A stretch of DNA of 64,000 bases. Origin: Tenodera sinensis. Taxonomy: Eukaryota; Arthropoda; Insecta; Mantodea; Mantidae. The DNA lies in the NCBI GenBank assembly GCA_030765045.1, contig CM060974.1:55913839-55977838 (forward strand), read 5' to 3'. Made by a program: the position numbers and the translations under genes. Shown in pieces: positions 1 through 12,543 of the stretch; within the stretch, counting starts at the first letter, position 1, and every line of letters starts with the position of its first letter. The notes below the pieces were generated by a model. That model searched no databases. It had not been told where the DNA came from and saw nothing but the letters and a program-made list of their open reading frames with translations.

Positions 1-1048
1 TATAAATTATGTAGGGGAGATCTTCCCTAGGTTTTTCCAATAAAATTGACGCTGCAAACAATGTTTTTACCTTTTCGAAAGATTCTTGTTCTACTGATGA
101 CCATTGCCATTTTACATCTTTTCTCAAAAGTTGTCTTAATGGGGCTACTACGGTTGCATATTCCAGGATAAATCTTGACTGATAATTTAGAATACCAAGA
201 AATCTTCTCAATTGTTTTATATTTTTAGGAGCTGGTATTTTATTTATGCTTTCAATTCTGTCGGGATTAGGCCTGATTCCCTCATTTGAAATAACATAAC
301 CTAAAAATTCTGTCTGTTTCACAAAGAATGCAGTTTTACTTGGCTTTATTGTCATGTTTGCTTTCTTTAACTGACTAAGCACATAATTGATATGATTTAA
401 ATGATCCTCTATATTTTCTGAAAAAATTACAAAATCATCCACATACTGAGCTACAAATTTCTTTATGGTTTCTCCAAAAATTTCATACAAAGCTCTTAAT
501 AGTGCACTACCACTGGTATTCATACCAAAGGCGCAAACTCGAAACTGATATAATATTCCTGAATGTAAAAACGCTGTATATTTTCTTAAATCTTCTCTAA
601 GTGGGATCTGCCAAAAAGATGCTGTAAGATCTAGAGTAGAAAAAATTTTGCCCTTCTGCAATTTGTTCAATATTACCTCTACACTTTCTGGTCTAAATCT
701 ATCAGGTTTACAATGTTGATTTAGTTTTCTCGCGTCTAATGTTACCCTAATCTTTCCATTGGCCTTATTTACAATACATAGGGGATTCACAAATTCTGAA
801 TTCGAAATTTCAATAACCTCATCTTCTAACATTGACTTTATAACTGCATCTACCTCTTCTCTTATTGTACTAGGGATAGCTCTCGCTTTATGTGTAAAAG
901 GTTTGATGGGTATCATCTCAAACGAATGAGTATAAATATTACATTTACCAGGTTTCTCAGAGAATACTTCTTTATTTCGGATTAATATTTCAAACAATTT
1001 ATCCCTCTGTTGTTCATTTAGTTGATCAGCCTGAGTTACTTTTTTTTT
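1..1048 (-). CDS. Ty3/gypsy element 1 pol: reverse transcriptase (partial, runs off window)
   Basis: My minus-strand translation is open from the A-run at 1040-1049 to base 1. It reads as a Ty3/gypsy reverse transcriptase: a fingers region with NPLCIVNKANGKIRV, the LDLTASFWQIPL block (first catalytic Asp), CAFGMNTSGSALL, the catalytic box QYVDDFVIF, then the thumb block LKQLRRFLGILNYQSRF in a slightly different form (IKQLRRFLGILNYQSRF). It ends at the RT/RNase H junction. No stop or frameshift occurs in about 345 codons, so this part looks recently active. RNase H, integrase and the 3' LTR lie left of the window. The frame is offset from the upstream protease frame at the A10 run, so expression needs a frameshift or the run carries a one-base change. 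It is clearly related to the RT at 49039-50148 but is a distinct family. Confidence 0.93.
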
Positions 1049-1802
1049 TCAACAATTCTTCTAAGTCTTCACTACTCTCCCTATCATAGTACCTAGTTGC
1101 ATCAGAAACCCTCAAATTGTCTATGAAATCATTTTTATCCCATTCTACATTTTCTTTATTATCGACTCTGTACTCTTTGACATTTACTTCAGTTAATTCC
1201 ATAGCTCCTACTTTAACATATTCTACAAAGAATGTATCCCCTTGGATTTCTTCTTCCTCTTTTTCTCGTACAATAGTTTCTGAACTACTATCTTCCACAA
1301 AAGGCACTATAATGGTCTCATCTTCAACTTTCATTTCTAGAATCATGTTTTTAAAATTCACCACAGCTTCCCAGGCATAAAGACAATCACAACCTATTAT
1401 AATATCTGTCACAAGTCTTCCTACAATCAGAAATAAAATTCCAAGTATTCTCCCATTTATTTCAATATTTATCATTGCTTGAAATTTTACTCTTTCTTTT
1501 CGTTTTCCCACAGCTAGCGAGCAATATATCCCATTAACTGGTAAAGACATTACTTTAAAGCCACTACTTTGTAAATTATCATAAAAATTTTGTGAGCATA
1601 CTGTGCTATTTGATCCCGTATCTATAATTGCATTGTATTGTTTTCCATTTACTCCAATTTTGATTTTAGGTGGATCTCCTACTTTTTCGTTTTCGTCGTT
1701 TCTATTTTTCCATTCTCTTTTCTTTTGTATCATCATTTGCCTTCCAGGACTATTTATTTCCGAGTACTTATCACAATCATTACTAGGATACCCAGTTCTC
1801 AC
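1026..1802 (-). CDS. Ty3/gypsy element 1 pol: retroviral-type aspartic protease region
   Basis: An open frame of about 258 codons between gag and RT. Near residues 55-65 it has the aspartic protease active-site motif AIIDTGSNSTVCSQ, followed about 75 residues later by the flap/hydrophobic block LVTDIIIGCDCLYAW, where IIG is the usual second protease signature. The remainder is an acidic linker leading to RT. The first codon of the open frame is GTG overlapping the gag stop (CAGTGA), so it probably has no start codon of its own and is made by a -1 shift from gag. The frame stops at 1026, just after a run of ten A (minus strand). It processes the Gag-Pol polyprotein by family knowledge. Confidence 0.88.
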   Translation of the reverse strand: MRTGYPSNDCDKYSEINSPGRQMMIQKKREWKNRNDENEKVGDPPKIKIGVNGKQYNAIIDTGSNSTVCSQNFYDNLQSSGFKVMSLPVNGIYCSLAVGKRKERVKFQAMINIEINGRILGILFLIVGRLVTDIIIGCDCLYAWEAVVNFKNMILEMKVEDETIIVPFVEDSSSETIVREKEEEEIQGDTFFVEYVKVGAMELTEVNVKEYRVDNKENVEWDKNDFIDNLRVSDATRYYDRESSEDLEELLKKKSNSG

Positions 1803-3808
1803 TGAAGGCGCGTTTGACCGGGTCTGGCGTTTCCCTGATTTTTATGTATGGCTCCTGTACTATTTCCCGAATTGTTACTTCTGTTTTCCTGCATTAAATC
1901 GGGGTTACTTCCTACCATGTTTTTGACCGTGTTAATGGCCTCAACCATTTCTGCATTTTCGGGGGAATTTCGTCCATTAGAATACCTTTCTTCCTGTCTT
2001 GGTGACCTCGGTCTAAACTCATTATCTCCATTTGTCCAATACCCATCATTTGAATTTCTACCATGTCCAAAATAACGTCCCCGTCTACCTCGATCAAATC
2101 TATTTGTATTCATATAATTCACCCTTATATTTCTTCCCCTTTGATTATCATTTCTATTTTGGTGATGCCCTTCCTGGTTATATCTACCTTGATTTTCCCA
2201 CCGGAATGATTCCATCCTTGGTACTGGTCCTTTATATCTTTCCCTAATCTCACTTCTATTCTGATAATACTGTGCCCCTTGCCCGAAAGAATTGACAGTT
2301 TCTTTTTCTTCATATTTATTTCCAAATGCGTGTTTTGGCTTATTGACTTCTAAGGCTGATAATAACTCGATCATAGCTGCAATGCTATCGGGTCGGGCTA
2401 TGATTAGGTAGTGTTGAAGTGTTTCCGGAAAATGTGGAGTAACTATATTTATTAGATCTTTTTCATCTAAGGGAGGGTCCAACATCTTCGATTTTCTCGC
2501 TATTCTCATAAAATAGTTGACCATCGATTCCTCCGATCTAGGATTAAATTTTCCATTGCTTAATTCAACTCTAATATTAGCCTGCCTACTAGCTCCCCAA
2601 TATCTGGTTAAAAAGATGTTTCTAAAGGTCCTGTAATCATTATTGTTACCCATAGAAAGGCCTAGCCAATTAGCAGCATTACCCTTTAGACATTTTCTTA
2701 CTATCACCATCTTGTACTCCTCTGGTATACGTTTCACCGTGAAGTACTCTTGTAACCCTTCTAAAAAGGCTTTAGGATCATCTGAATCTTCATTTTCAAA
2801 AACTGGAGGTGTCATTTCATTTAAGACATGGTTAGGCCAATGTAAATTTGAATTGTCACCTATCCCTGAGCTATTTCCGAGATCAGAATGGGAATTACTG
2901 TTACCCCTATTTTGCATCGAAATGTCAGCTGATACACCTGGTATTGCCTCGTTTCTTGCAACTTCATTACTAAGATTGTTGTGATTACATGCATTTTCAT
3001 TTAATTTCAAATTTTCTAAGGCCTCTTTTACCTGAGTAATTTCTGTTACTACTCCTTTTATTTTGTCTGTAACATCCTCCAAATTTCTAGCCTGCCTTTC
3101 ACTTTCTACATCAGATCTTTCTATTCTAACTTTACACCCCTGTAACTCTTCTCTAATTTCTTCCCTTTGTTTGTCTAATCTATATGTTACTTTTTCCCTT
3201 TCTTTATCTAATTTTTCACTCACTTGTTGACCTAATTTCTTTTCAGAATTCTTTACTTCTTGCCTTATTGTCTCTAATTCTCCCTTAACCTGTTCTCTAT
3301 TTTCTTTTACTTCACTACTGACTTTATTAATTTCCTCCCTAACTTCTTCCCTAAAGGTTTCGAAAACTCTCCTCTGATTCTCCACTTGCATTCCCAATTC
3401 CTGTTGTCCCTTTTCTAATTTCTGTCCTAACTCTATACTAGTTTCGTCTATCTTACTCATCTTTTGGCTTAACTCTGTTCTTAATTCTTTACTATTTTCA
3501 TCTATCTTTTGACTTAACTCTGTTCTTAATTCTTTACTATTTTCATCTATCTTTTTACTTAACTCTGTATTCATCTTTTTCATTATCGTTTGAAACATAT
3601 TCTCTATTTCTGACATAAATGCTGGCCTTTCTGAATTACTACTAAACATTTCTGAACTACCTCTAGGTGTTTCTCTAACGTTCTGATCTTCTAATTCTTG
3701 GCATATTCTGCTACCAATTACATTCTGATTAAATTCTTCCATCCTACTTACACTTTTCTCAATTTCCGGACTTTCAAAACCTAAAAAGTCTGTATCACTG
3801 TCTTCCAT
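1799..3808 (-). CDS. Ty3/gypsy element 1 Gag
   Basis: Gag of gypsy element 1, about 669 residues from the first in-frame ATG at 3808 (a GTG-initiated extension reaches 3862). Residues about 70-280 are a long Glu/Lys/Gln-rich coiled coil that includes two copies of a 16-residue unit containing KIDENSKELRTELSQ (3459-3554). A capsid-like domain follows, beginning LNEMTPPVFENEDSDDPKAF and containing ANWLGLSMG and RYWGASRQANIRVELSNGKF. The C-terminal third is rich in Arg, Asn and Gly, with no CCHC zinc knuckle, so RNA binding is probably through RG-type repeats (inference). The capsid domain aligns by eye with the Gag at 51556-52245. The stop overlaps the protease frame by four bases. Confidence 0.9.
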   Translation of the reverse strand: MEDSDTDFLGFESPEIEKSVSRMEEFNQNVIGSRICQELEDQNVRETPRGSSEMFSSNSERPAFMSEIENMFQTIMKKMNTELSKKIDENSKELRTELSQKIDENSKELRTELSQKMSKIDETSIELGQKLEKGQQELGMQVENQRRVFETFREEVREEINKVSSEVKENREQVKGELETIRQEVKNSEKKLGQQVSEKLDKEREKVTYRLDKQREEIREELQGCKVRIERSDVESERQARNLEDVTDKIKGVVTEITQVKEALENLKLNENACNHNNLSNEVARNEAIPGVSADISMQNRGNSNSHSDLGNSSGIGDNSNLHWPNHVLNEMTPPVFENEDSDDPKAFLEGLQEYFTVKRIPEEYKMVIVRKCLKGNAANWLGLSMGNNNDYRTFRNIFLTRYWGASRQANIRVELSNGKFNPRSEESMVNYFMRIARKSKMLDPPLDEKDLINIVTPHFPETLQHYLIIARPDSIAAMIELLSALEVNKPKHAFGNKYEEKETVNSFGQGAQYYQNRSEIRERYKGPVPRMESFRWENQGRYNQEGHHQNRNDNQRGRNIRVNYMNTNRFDRGRRGRYFGHGRNSNDGYWTNGDNEFRPRSPRQEERYSNGRNSPENAEMVEAINTVKNMVGSNPDLMQENRSNNSGNSTGAIHKNQGNARPGQTRLQ

Positions 3809-3989
3809 TTCTAAGCTATTTACATGTGTTTTTCTACTCACCAAAATTTTCAATATTTTCACTATTTCACTTTAACTGCACTTAAACTTGTTCACTACAC
3901 TTTTCACAGATGTTGACACGCTGGGCACCTTCTTGTCTGCTGGCTCGATGCTGATCTGGTCGTCTTGGGGGTTTGGTCCATTCTTTCGG

Positions 3990-4012
3990 CGCCACACGTT
4001 GGGATGCCAATT
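3990..4012 (-). other. Probable primer binding site of gypsy element 1
   Basis: On the minus strand the sequence just inside the presumed LTR end reads CA, then AAT, then TGGCATCCCAACGTGTGG. Gypsy element 2 has the equivalent arrangement at its LTR boundary (CA, AA, TGGCTTGCCCAAACGTGG at about 53445-53462). The shared TGGC(n)CCCAA(A)CGTG core immediately downstream of a CA-ending LTR fits a tRNA primer site. The tRNA was not identified. Confidence 0.6.
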
Positions 4013-4520
4013 TGAAGCTGTATAATCGTTGTGTCCTAGTTATTAGATCGCCATTTGAAGCTGAAGTCGTTGGTGACGTGACGTTGCCCTTCGATGTAGC
4101 TCGCCCCAGCTAGTTCTGCAAAAGATCTCTTTATCTCGGGTTTGCGTAAGTGTAATGGACAACCCAAGAACAACTTTATATATTGTTTATTTATATTAAA
4201 TATTTTCGGGAGATATGCCGAAAATATTTGTATATGTAGAGGAATCACCCCCACATCCGCGCAGCACGAACTCCCGTACTGGTCTCTCGTTGAGTACTGA
4301 CCCGACGCTTTCTCTCTTACCCACGCTAAGAAAAAAACCGTTCTCTTCCTATTTGAATGTCATGACGTCATCACTCGTTAATTTCAAACCAATAATGCGT
4401 TTATTCTACAAATTTAACGACTATTATTTACTCATATCTTGCTCACCTTACAACACTTCCTGCTATATTATCTATTTATGTTATTACTCAATATTTATCG
4501 CAAATCTCATATCCGGCAAT
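4013..4520 (-). repeat. Putative 5' LTR of gypsy element 1 (outer end approximate)
   Basis: The inner boundary at 4013 follows from the adjacent primer-site-like sequence and the terminal CA on the minus strand. The outer end is not determined, because the matching 3' LTR lies outside the window; about 4520 is where the AT-rich unique-looking sequence gives way to microsatellite. A short internal repeat, TTTGAAGCTG, occurs at 4011 and about 4052. An inverted pair, AATATTTTCGGG and CCGAAAATATTT, near 4196-4228 could form a hairpin. Confidence 0.45.
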
Positions 4521-4568
4521 TAAATTAAAACGTGTCTTTTTCAAAAGCCCATTCGATCGGAAATCTAA

Positions 4569-4990
<422 letters not shown>

Positions 4991-5059
4991 TCAAAAACAA
5001 CTTACTATACTCATTCTATACATACATAGAAACATTGCTAACTTAAGATTTACATTTAA

Positions 5060-5580
5060 CTTAATTACAAACTAAGATTTATATAAGTTTACAATCCAGT
5101 CTTATTTTGTTCATAAAATTCTTGCACACTATAAAAGGGATTTTCTGAAAGCCGTTTATTCAGTCTGTTCTTAAAAGTTTGAACATTTGGATTTCTTGTT
5201 TCTTGTGGGAGCACACTGAAAAGCTTTATTCCTATTACTTTACAGTATCTAGATGTTTTCTGTAATGTATAATATGGCATGTGTATTCTATCCCTATTTC
5301 TTGTCCCATGTTCATGTACTGAATTTCTTAAGTTAAAATTTTGCAAATTTTCTTTAATACTGATCAAAACATCCTAGACATATACATTTACTACTGTTAG
5401 AATTCCCAATGCAACAAGTAATGGTTTATAATGTTTTAGGTTGAGTTTATCAATATTCTAATAATCTTTTTTTGAATTTTTAAAATGTCAGCTATCCTTG
5501 GATTACTACCCCATAGTACATGTCCATATCTAAAAATACTGTGAAAAAATGAGAAATAAGCCATTAGAATAAAATTTTGT
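5060..5580 (-). pseudogene. CR1-like LINE 3' fragment (ORF2 C-terminus)
   Basis: The open stretch at 5089-5367 encodes a LINE ORF2 C-terminal tail, with YKV-type features: MPYYTLQKTSRYCKVIGIKL, FSVLPQE, then TFKNRLNKRLSENPFYSVQEF. Upstream, in broken frames to about 5560, the minus strand still reads WGSNPRIADILKIQKKIIR, the usual end of the RT thumb. The region matches in order and motif the 3' part of the LINE at 10.2-10.7 kb but is a diverged family member. It is 5'-truncated, with the (ATT)n tract lying just beyond its 3' side. Confidence 0.8.
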
Positions 5581-6640
5581 TACATTACTCGTTTTAAATT
5601 TGCAAGCAAACATATCACTGGTGATAATTTTCTACATATATGTATAATATATGTATAATATATGTATCTATAACCAACAGCCACTTTTGTAGCCAACCAC
5701 CCCTCAAAAAAAGAAAAAAGATCCATCTTATGCTAACCATCACTATTTAGACACCCTATTTAGAACAGAATAAAAATAAATTCTAATAATTACATAAAAG
5801 AGCATTATAATCAACAAACCAATCTACAGTATTCTTTAACAAGTTTTACTCTAGATGTCCTGAAAATTTCTGCTTTATCCTCAATATTTACTGCAAAACT
5901 GTTTACCCCAAAGTACAAAACTTGTTATATGGAGAAAGAGATATTTAAGGTTCTGGAACAGAGTTATTGGAACTAGTACTCTTCACATATCCACAGGCTT
6001 GGCACCTTACTACAATCATCAGAGAAGAACCGTAGAATTCTCTCAAATTCACAGTAACACATTCTTCTTTACACTCACTACATAATACTCTTGAGAACAA
6101 GCTCATTACTGTCAACAAGAGGGTAACCTGGCTCTGTACACAAGAGAGCACATGTGACACTTTCACTTGAAGAGATATTACAATAAGATTCTTTATTTTT
6201 AGCTGCTGCAGAATGTCCCATCTTCTCTCAGCTGAAAGTTTAGCTTACTTTATCTTTATTATCTTTTTACTCTACACTTTTCCCATTGTATTTGCTAAAA
6301 AGTCACAAATGACACAACAAATCAACTACACATGGATGCTTTTTGTAACTTTTGTAAATTTATAATTCATTTCTTATATGTTTTGCCAACCATCAGCAGC
6401 ACCTGTGCATCTGTATTTTAAAGGCAAATGTCTCATTAAAATCTAAAAACCACAAATAGACCGAGACTTAGCTATGAACTGAAATCTGACATATTTGCCA
6501 TACCCACCTTTGATTGCAAGCATCTAAATGAATTTGAAGTACACAAATTTCCAGATGCATTTGACACATATCTAATGGCCATATTTTGGACATGTTGAAC
6601 ATGTTAATCTCTAAAGCCTGGACTGATCACTGCAATTTTC
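5581..6640. other. AT-rich intronic sequence with no supported gene, apart from one small ORF listed separately
   Basis: AT-rich sequence without recognisable coding motifs or repeat boundaries. A short TATAATATATG-type tandem lies near 5635-5665. It sits 3' of host exon F. Confidence 0.5.
5945..6124 (-). pseudogene. Short Cys-rich ORF, possible zinc-ribbon fragment
   Basis: A minus-strand frame (open 5945-6166) ends in about 45 residues with paired cysteines: CSECKEECVTVNL, then about 15 residues later RCQACGYVKSTSS and a stop. The CxxC...CxxC spacing resembles zinc-ribbon modules seen near the N-terminus of some Mutator-like transposase-domain proteins of arthropods. This is a resemblance only. 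No longer frame flanks it, so it could be a transposon remnant or a stray exon. A similar Cys-rich frame lies at 32333-32560. Confidence 0.25.
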
Positions 6641-6689
6641 AACATGTGTATGTATTTTTCATGGAGACAATGTTTATGTTATGTATTTT

Positions 6690-7030
6690 ACTATGTAACA
6701 TATTACATTCACATGGTTTTCTCTACTTGCTTTTCTTTTACACAACACATTCACATATCCTTCTCTATTTGCCCATCAACATACAATTCATACAATTTTC
6801 TATGATTGAAATAGAAATGCAACATATTACATTCACTCACCTTTCTTTTACAAAACGCCATCACACTTCCATCTCTACTCACTTTTCAACATATAATTGA
6901 TACAATTTTCTAAATAATTAAAATACAAATGCAACGTATTACGTTCAAGGTTTTCTCAACTCACTTTACTTTTATGTGACACATTCACATGTTCTTCTCT
7001 ACTCCCTCTTTAACATACAACAAAACCTTG
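6690..7030 (+). repeat. Degenerate tandem repeat, unit about 112 bp
   Basis: Three consecutive diverged units share the order: GAAATGCAAC-ATTACATTCA, CTTTTCTTTTA, CACATTCACAT, CTTCTCTACT, CAACATACAA, CATACAATTTTCTA. Unit starts are near 6690, 6800 and 6912. Two more related units lie at 9373-9545, separated by an inserted inverted-repeat element and other sequence. Function unknown. Confidence 0.7.
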
Positions 7031-7204
7031 CTTATGCAGACTAAAAGCGACCAAAGGCAATCCGGAAAATTTAAAATCTGGGCTATATGGGTGATAAGCA
7101 AAACAGAATTTTTAAATCCTTAAATTAGCAGACTTGCCGTTTATGACAATAAGGAACCATGTCTTGTAACCAAATCATGTATAATACATATGTATTGTTT
7201 ACAA

Positions 7205-7705
7205 GACATCACAAAATATAAAAATCTGATGTGTTGCATTTACATGACTTTCTCTACTCTTGTACTAAACATTATTATGAACTCTTGTTCTTCTATCTCT
7301 TTCGTTTTAGTCGACATAAACATTTGCAGAAATTATCTTATTGCTCGTCTTCTTGCATGTGCAATGGGAATATGGGAATACAGCAGGCATTGTGCAATAG
7401 TCAAATATTTTAAAGCTTTCAAATTCCATTCTCTTTGCACGCCTAATGTATAAAAAAATGAATAGCGATGTTCCATTTGACAGAAGTATAAGATCTCCAG
7501 AACTTATACAAATAACGAGGAATATCTTCGAAATGGTTCACTCTAGAAAAAAATTTATTGGGACATAAATTATATGTTGGGATCTACATATTTTGTATAG
7601 TAAGATTTTGCCTATCTCTTATGGTTTACAAGTTACTCAAAAGCCATCCATAGTAAACAGGACTACACAGGCTATAGCCAGAAAATTCAAGGTATACATT
7701 TAATT
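7205..7705 (+). repeat. Interspersed repeat copy (family also at 8050-8570 and 35400-35930)
   Basis: This stretch matches, in reverse complement, most of 8050-8570 (for example GTGTTGCA-TTACATGACTTTCTCTACTC and GGCTATAGCCAGAAAATTCAAG). It again matches 35440-35930 on the minus strand. It is a truncated copy abutting the TIR-bounded element to its right. Short ORFs in it are not conserved well enough to call a gene. Confidence 0.7.
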
Positions 7706-8926
7706 TTTACTTTCTCTACTGGTAAGTAGGGGAAGTATTGTATTCCACCCAAAAATTTGATGTTAAGATTTCACCGGAAATATATGTTTTGAGGCCCCCT
7801 TAATCCAAAAAAAGCATTTTTAGAAAAAGGTCTGTGTGTGTGTCTGTCTGTCAGCCTGTGGACAGCATAACTCAAAAAGGAAAAGTTGGTTAAAAGCCAA
7901 ACTTGGTATTTAAGTTTAATGTCTTTCAAGGATGGGACATGAAGATTTTGAAGAAAATAGCCCCACCCTACACTACCCTTTACATGGAAGATTTTTCAAA
8001 ATTTTTGATTTTTTTGAAAATGGCTGTAACGATTTTGATTAAAATGTCATATGTTTGAGATATTTTGATGACAAATGAAATGTATATCTTGAATTTTCTG
8101 GCTATAGCCCCTGTAGTCGTATTTACTCTGGACGACTTTTGCATAACTGGTAAACCGTTAGAGATAGACCAAATTATATGATACAAAAAATGTAGATCTT
8201 GCTAAAATACACAATTTATGTACCAATAAATTTTCTTGTAGGGTGAACCATTTCGGAGATATTCCTTGTTATGTGTGTGAGTTTTGGAAAACTTAGAACT
8301 TTAGCGAAATGCAACAACATTGTTCATTTTTTTATATGTTAATCGTGCAAAGAGAACGGAATCTCAAAGGTCAAAAAGATTTGACTGTCACACAAAGCCT
8401 TCTGTATTCTAATGTTCCCCTTGCACCTACAAGGACATAAGCAGTAAGATAATTTGTACTAATGTTTATCTTAACTAACATGGAGATACAGGAATAAGAG
8501 TTTGTTAGAATGTTTAGTACAAGAGTAGAGAAAGTCATGTGAGTGCAACACATCAGATTTTTCATATAAATATCTCAAACACAGCATTTTAAACAAAATT
8601 GTTAGAGCCATTTTTGAGATCATCTAAATTTTTGAAAAATTTTCCATTTAAAGGATAGTTTAGGGTGCAGCAATTTTCTTCAAAATCTATGTGTCACATT
8701 CTTGAGAGACATTAAATATAAATACCAACTTTGGTTTTTAACCAACTTTTCGTTTTTGAGTTATGCTATCCACGGACTGACAGACACACACAGATGGACC
8801 TTTATCTAAAAATGCTGCTTTTGGGATTCAGGGGGCCTCAAAGCATATATTGCCGGTGAAATCTTGACATCAAATTTTTGGGTGGAATACAATACTCCCT
8901 CTACTTAGTAGTAGAGAAAGTAAAAA
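7706..8926. mobile_element. 1.2 kb inverted-repeat element with terminal TTTTACTTTCTCTACT
   Basis: The ends are inverted copies of TTTTACTTTCTCTACT (7706 and about 8926). The inner arms continue as a long imperfect inverted repeat: 7731-8090 pairs with about 8570-8905, including GTATTGTATTCCACCC, AAAATTTGATGT and GAGGCCCCCTTAATCC in reverse complement. A short GTGTGTCTGTCTGTCAG tract lies in each arm. The middle (8090-8570) is an inverted partial copy of 7205-7705. No transposase frame is present, so it would be a non-autonomous foldback-type element. A further partial copy at 35260-35930 has a greatly enlarged TG tract. Confidence 0.7.
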
Positions 8927-9372
8927 TCTTAATCAGTAAAATCAACTCATTGCTTAGCAAAGAATTGATCCACAGTTTCCTGTTTTAAGTACATGTGATC
9001 TTTGAACAAAGTACACTTTATCATTAATAAATGATAAATTCTGTGCTTCTTTGGCTAACAATGAAATTATCTGTGATAAATGTTGAAGTGCAAAATGACT
9101 AATGTGTGACATTAAAAAACAACAACTTTATCATTAATAGTTCAGCTAAAGCGGTGTCAGACTGGTGCTTCAAGTATGCCATAATGTTTGTTAGCAATTT
9201 CCAATTCAGCAGCTATTTGCTTCAATGTTTCTCCCTTATCAATTCAATTAATAGCATCAAACATTTTATTCATTGAAACCAAACTTTCTTTCACTTTGAC
9301 CTTGTATACTCTCAAATACTTCGATAAGACACAAAAATATCCAGTTGAAACACAGAATAAAATAATAAATAC

Positions 9373-9545
9373 ACATGATTGAAATAGAAATGCAGTGAAT
9401 TACATTCTTAAGGTTTCAACTACTCACTTTTCTGTTATGAAGCACAATCACATGTCCTTCTCTACAAAGAGCTCATACAGTTTTCGACACGACTGAGATA
9501 GAAATGCAATGCCTGGCATCCACACAGCTCTCTCTACTGGCCTTT
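9373..9545 (+). repeat. Two more units of the 112 bp degenerate tandem repeat
   Basis: Begins TGATTGAAATAGAAATGCA and repeats the same order of blocks as 6690-7030 (ACTCACTTTTC, CACATGTCCTTCTCTAC, CATACAGTTTTC). Confidence 0.6.
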
Positions 9546-9689
9546 CTTCCTGTAGTATTTGGGGCTGTTCAACAGTGACTTTGGATAGTGTCTTCTCGGT
9601 GTTTTTATTTATTTTTGGGAGGTCTTTATAGTATCCCTAGATTTTTAATTAGCCCTTTGTTTAAGCTTATTAAGTAATGCTTTCTATAT

Positions 9690-10015
9690 GTCCCTGAAGA
9701 GACACAAGGCTTATTTAAGAGGTGGAATCAGGACTGAAAAATTCAGTGCCATAGCCAGAATTTGAACCACAGATCTTCCACTTATGAGAGAACTGCTCTA
9801 ACCACTAAGCTACTATGGCCAACTAACTTGTCAGTAAATTCCCCAACCAATTTCTGCTTTCCCGGTTAGACCACAAGGGAACCTCACATCTGAGATAAAT
9901 ACCCCAAGGGCGACTTACAATAGTAAGTACTTTATGTGTGGACAATGTTTAAGAATGTTTAAACATTACCCACAAAGGCTTGTGTGTATAAATAAACTCC
10001 AGCAGTTAGTTTGTT
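9690..10015 (-). mobile_element. tRNA-Thr-like SINE, diverged copy
   Basis: On the minus strand it carries a tRNA-like head. Plus-strand signatures are ATTTGAACCACAGATCTTCC (complement of the B box) and CTCTAACCACTAAGCTACTATGGC (complement of the A box). Body blocks are AAATTCAGTGCCATAGCC, AGACCACAAGGGAACCTCACATC, GGGCGACTTACAATAGTAAG and CTTGTGTGTATAAATAAACTCC. The order matches the better-preserved copies at 36.1 and 41.5 kb. Confidence 0.8.
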
Positions 10016-10018
10016 GTG

Positions 10019-10633
10019 ATGAATTGTATTGTATTGTATTGTTTTATTGTCACATAATGTTTACATGTTGAGCCTAAGCTGGTAAACTGGTGATTCGTCA
10101 AGATATAAAAACAGATTTAGGATAAAAGAGAAAACTAATTCTAATGTATGGTATACAAGGTATTCTTTATACAATATAAATTGTCAATTACAACTAATTA
10201 AAGTAATACTTATAGTATTGTGTCATCCATATATTCTTGTGCGGAGTAATACATCTTATCTGATAACAACTCTTTTACACTTTTATTAAACAATTTCTTT
10301 GTCTTTATCTCTCTGAATCGTTGAGGCAGTTTATTATATATTTTTATGCCCATGTAATAGGGTGTTTTTTCATATAGTATTAGTCTATACATAGGGTATT
10401 TTATGCTGGACCCTTTCCGAGTGCTGTAATGATGTTGATTTTGTTTTTGCGTAAATTTGTCATAATTTTTGTATACATAGGTAAGTAACTAAAATATATA
10501 CCGAGGGCATTGTTAAAATTTTTAATTTTTTAAATAATGGTTTGTATGAATCTTTAAAACTAGCATGTAACATTATGTGAATTATCTTTTTTTGAATTTT
10601 GAAAACTGTTTCCCATCCAGATGCGTTTCCCCA
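10019..10633 (-). mobile_element. 3' end of the CR1-like LINE: ORF2 C-terminus and terminal microsatellite
   Basis: The last ORF2 segment is at 10210-10392 and contains YYMGIKIYNKLPQRF, KKLFNKSVKELL and a stop, the usual C-terminal tail of these LINEs. It is separated from the RT frame (ending 10634) by stops. The 3' UTR ends at about 10019-10045 in repeats of ACAAT on the minus strand, next to an AATAAA-like sequence. A short terminal microsatellite instead of a long poly(A) tail is typical of CR1/L2-group LINEs. Confidence 0.8.
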
Positions 10634-12310
<1,677 letters not shown>

Positions 12311-12543
12311 ATAATAGTTTTTAACTGTAAGTTATTTGATTCTTTGGTAAGTCTGTACAATAACCTTTTCCTTGCACTTTATACTCTGATACCCGGGGTA
12401 CGCCAATATAGCGAGAAATTTTTATATTTTTGTTTGCATACTCATATAGGAAAACATTGATTATAAATGAGAAAGAATTGATTTAAGAATGTATTGTAAT
12501 TTTCATCAACAGTTCGTGATATATCAAAGTGCCAACTTATATC

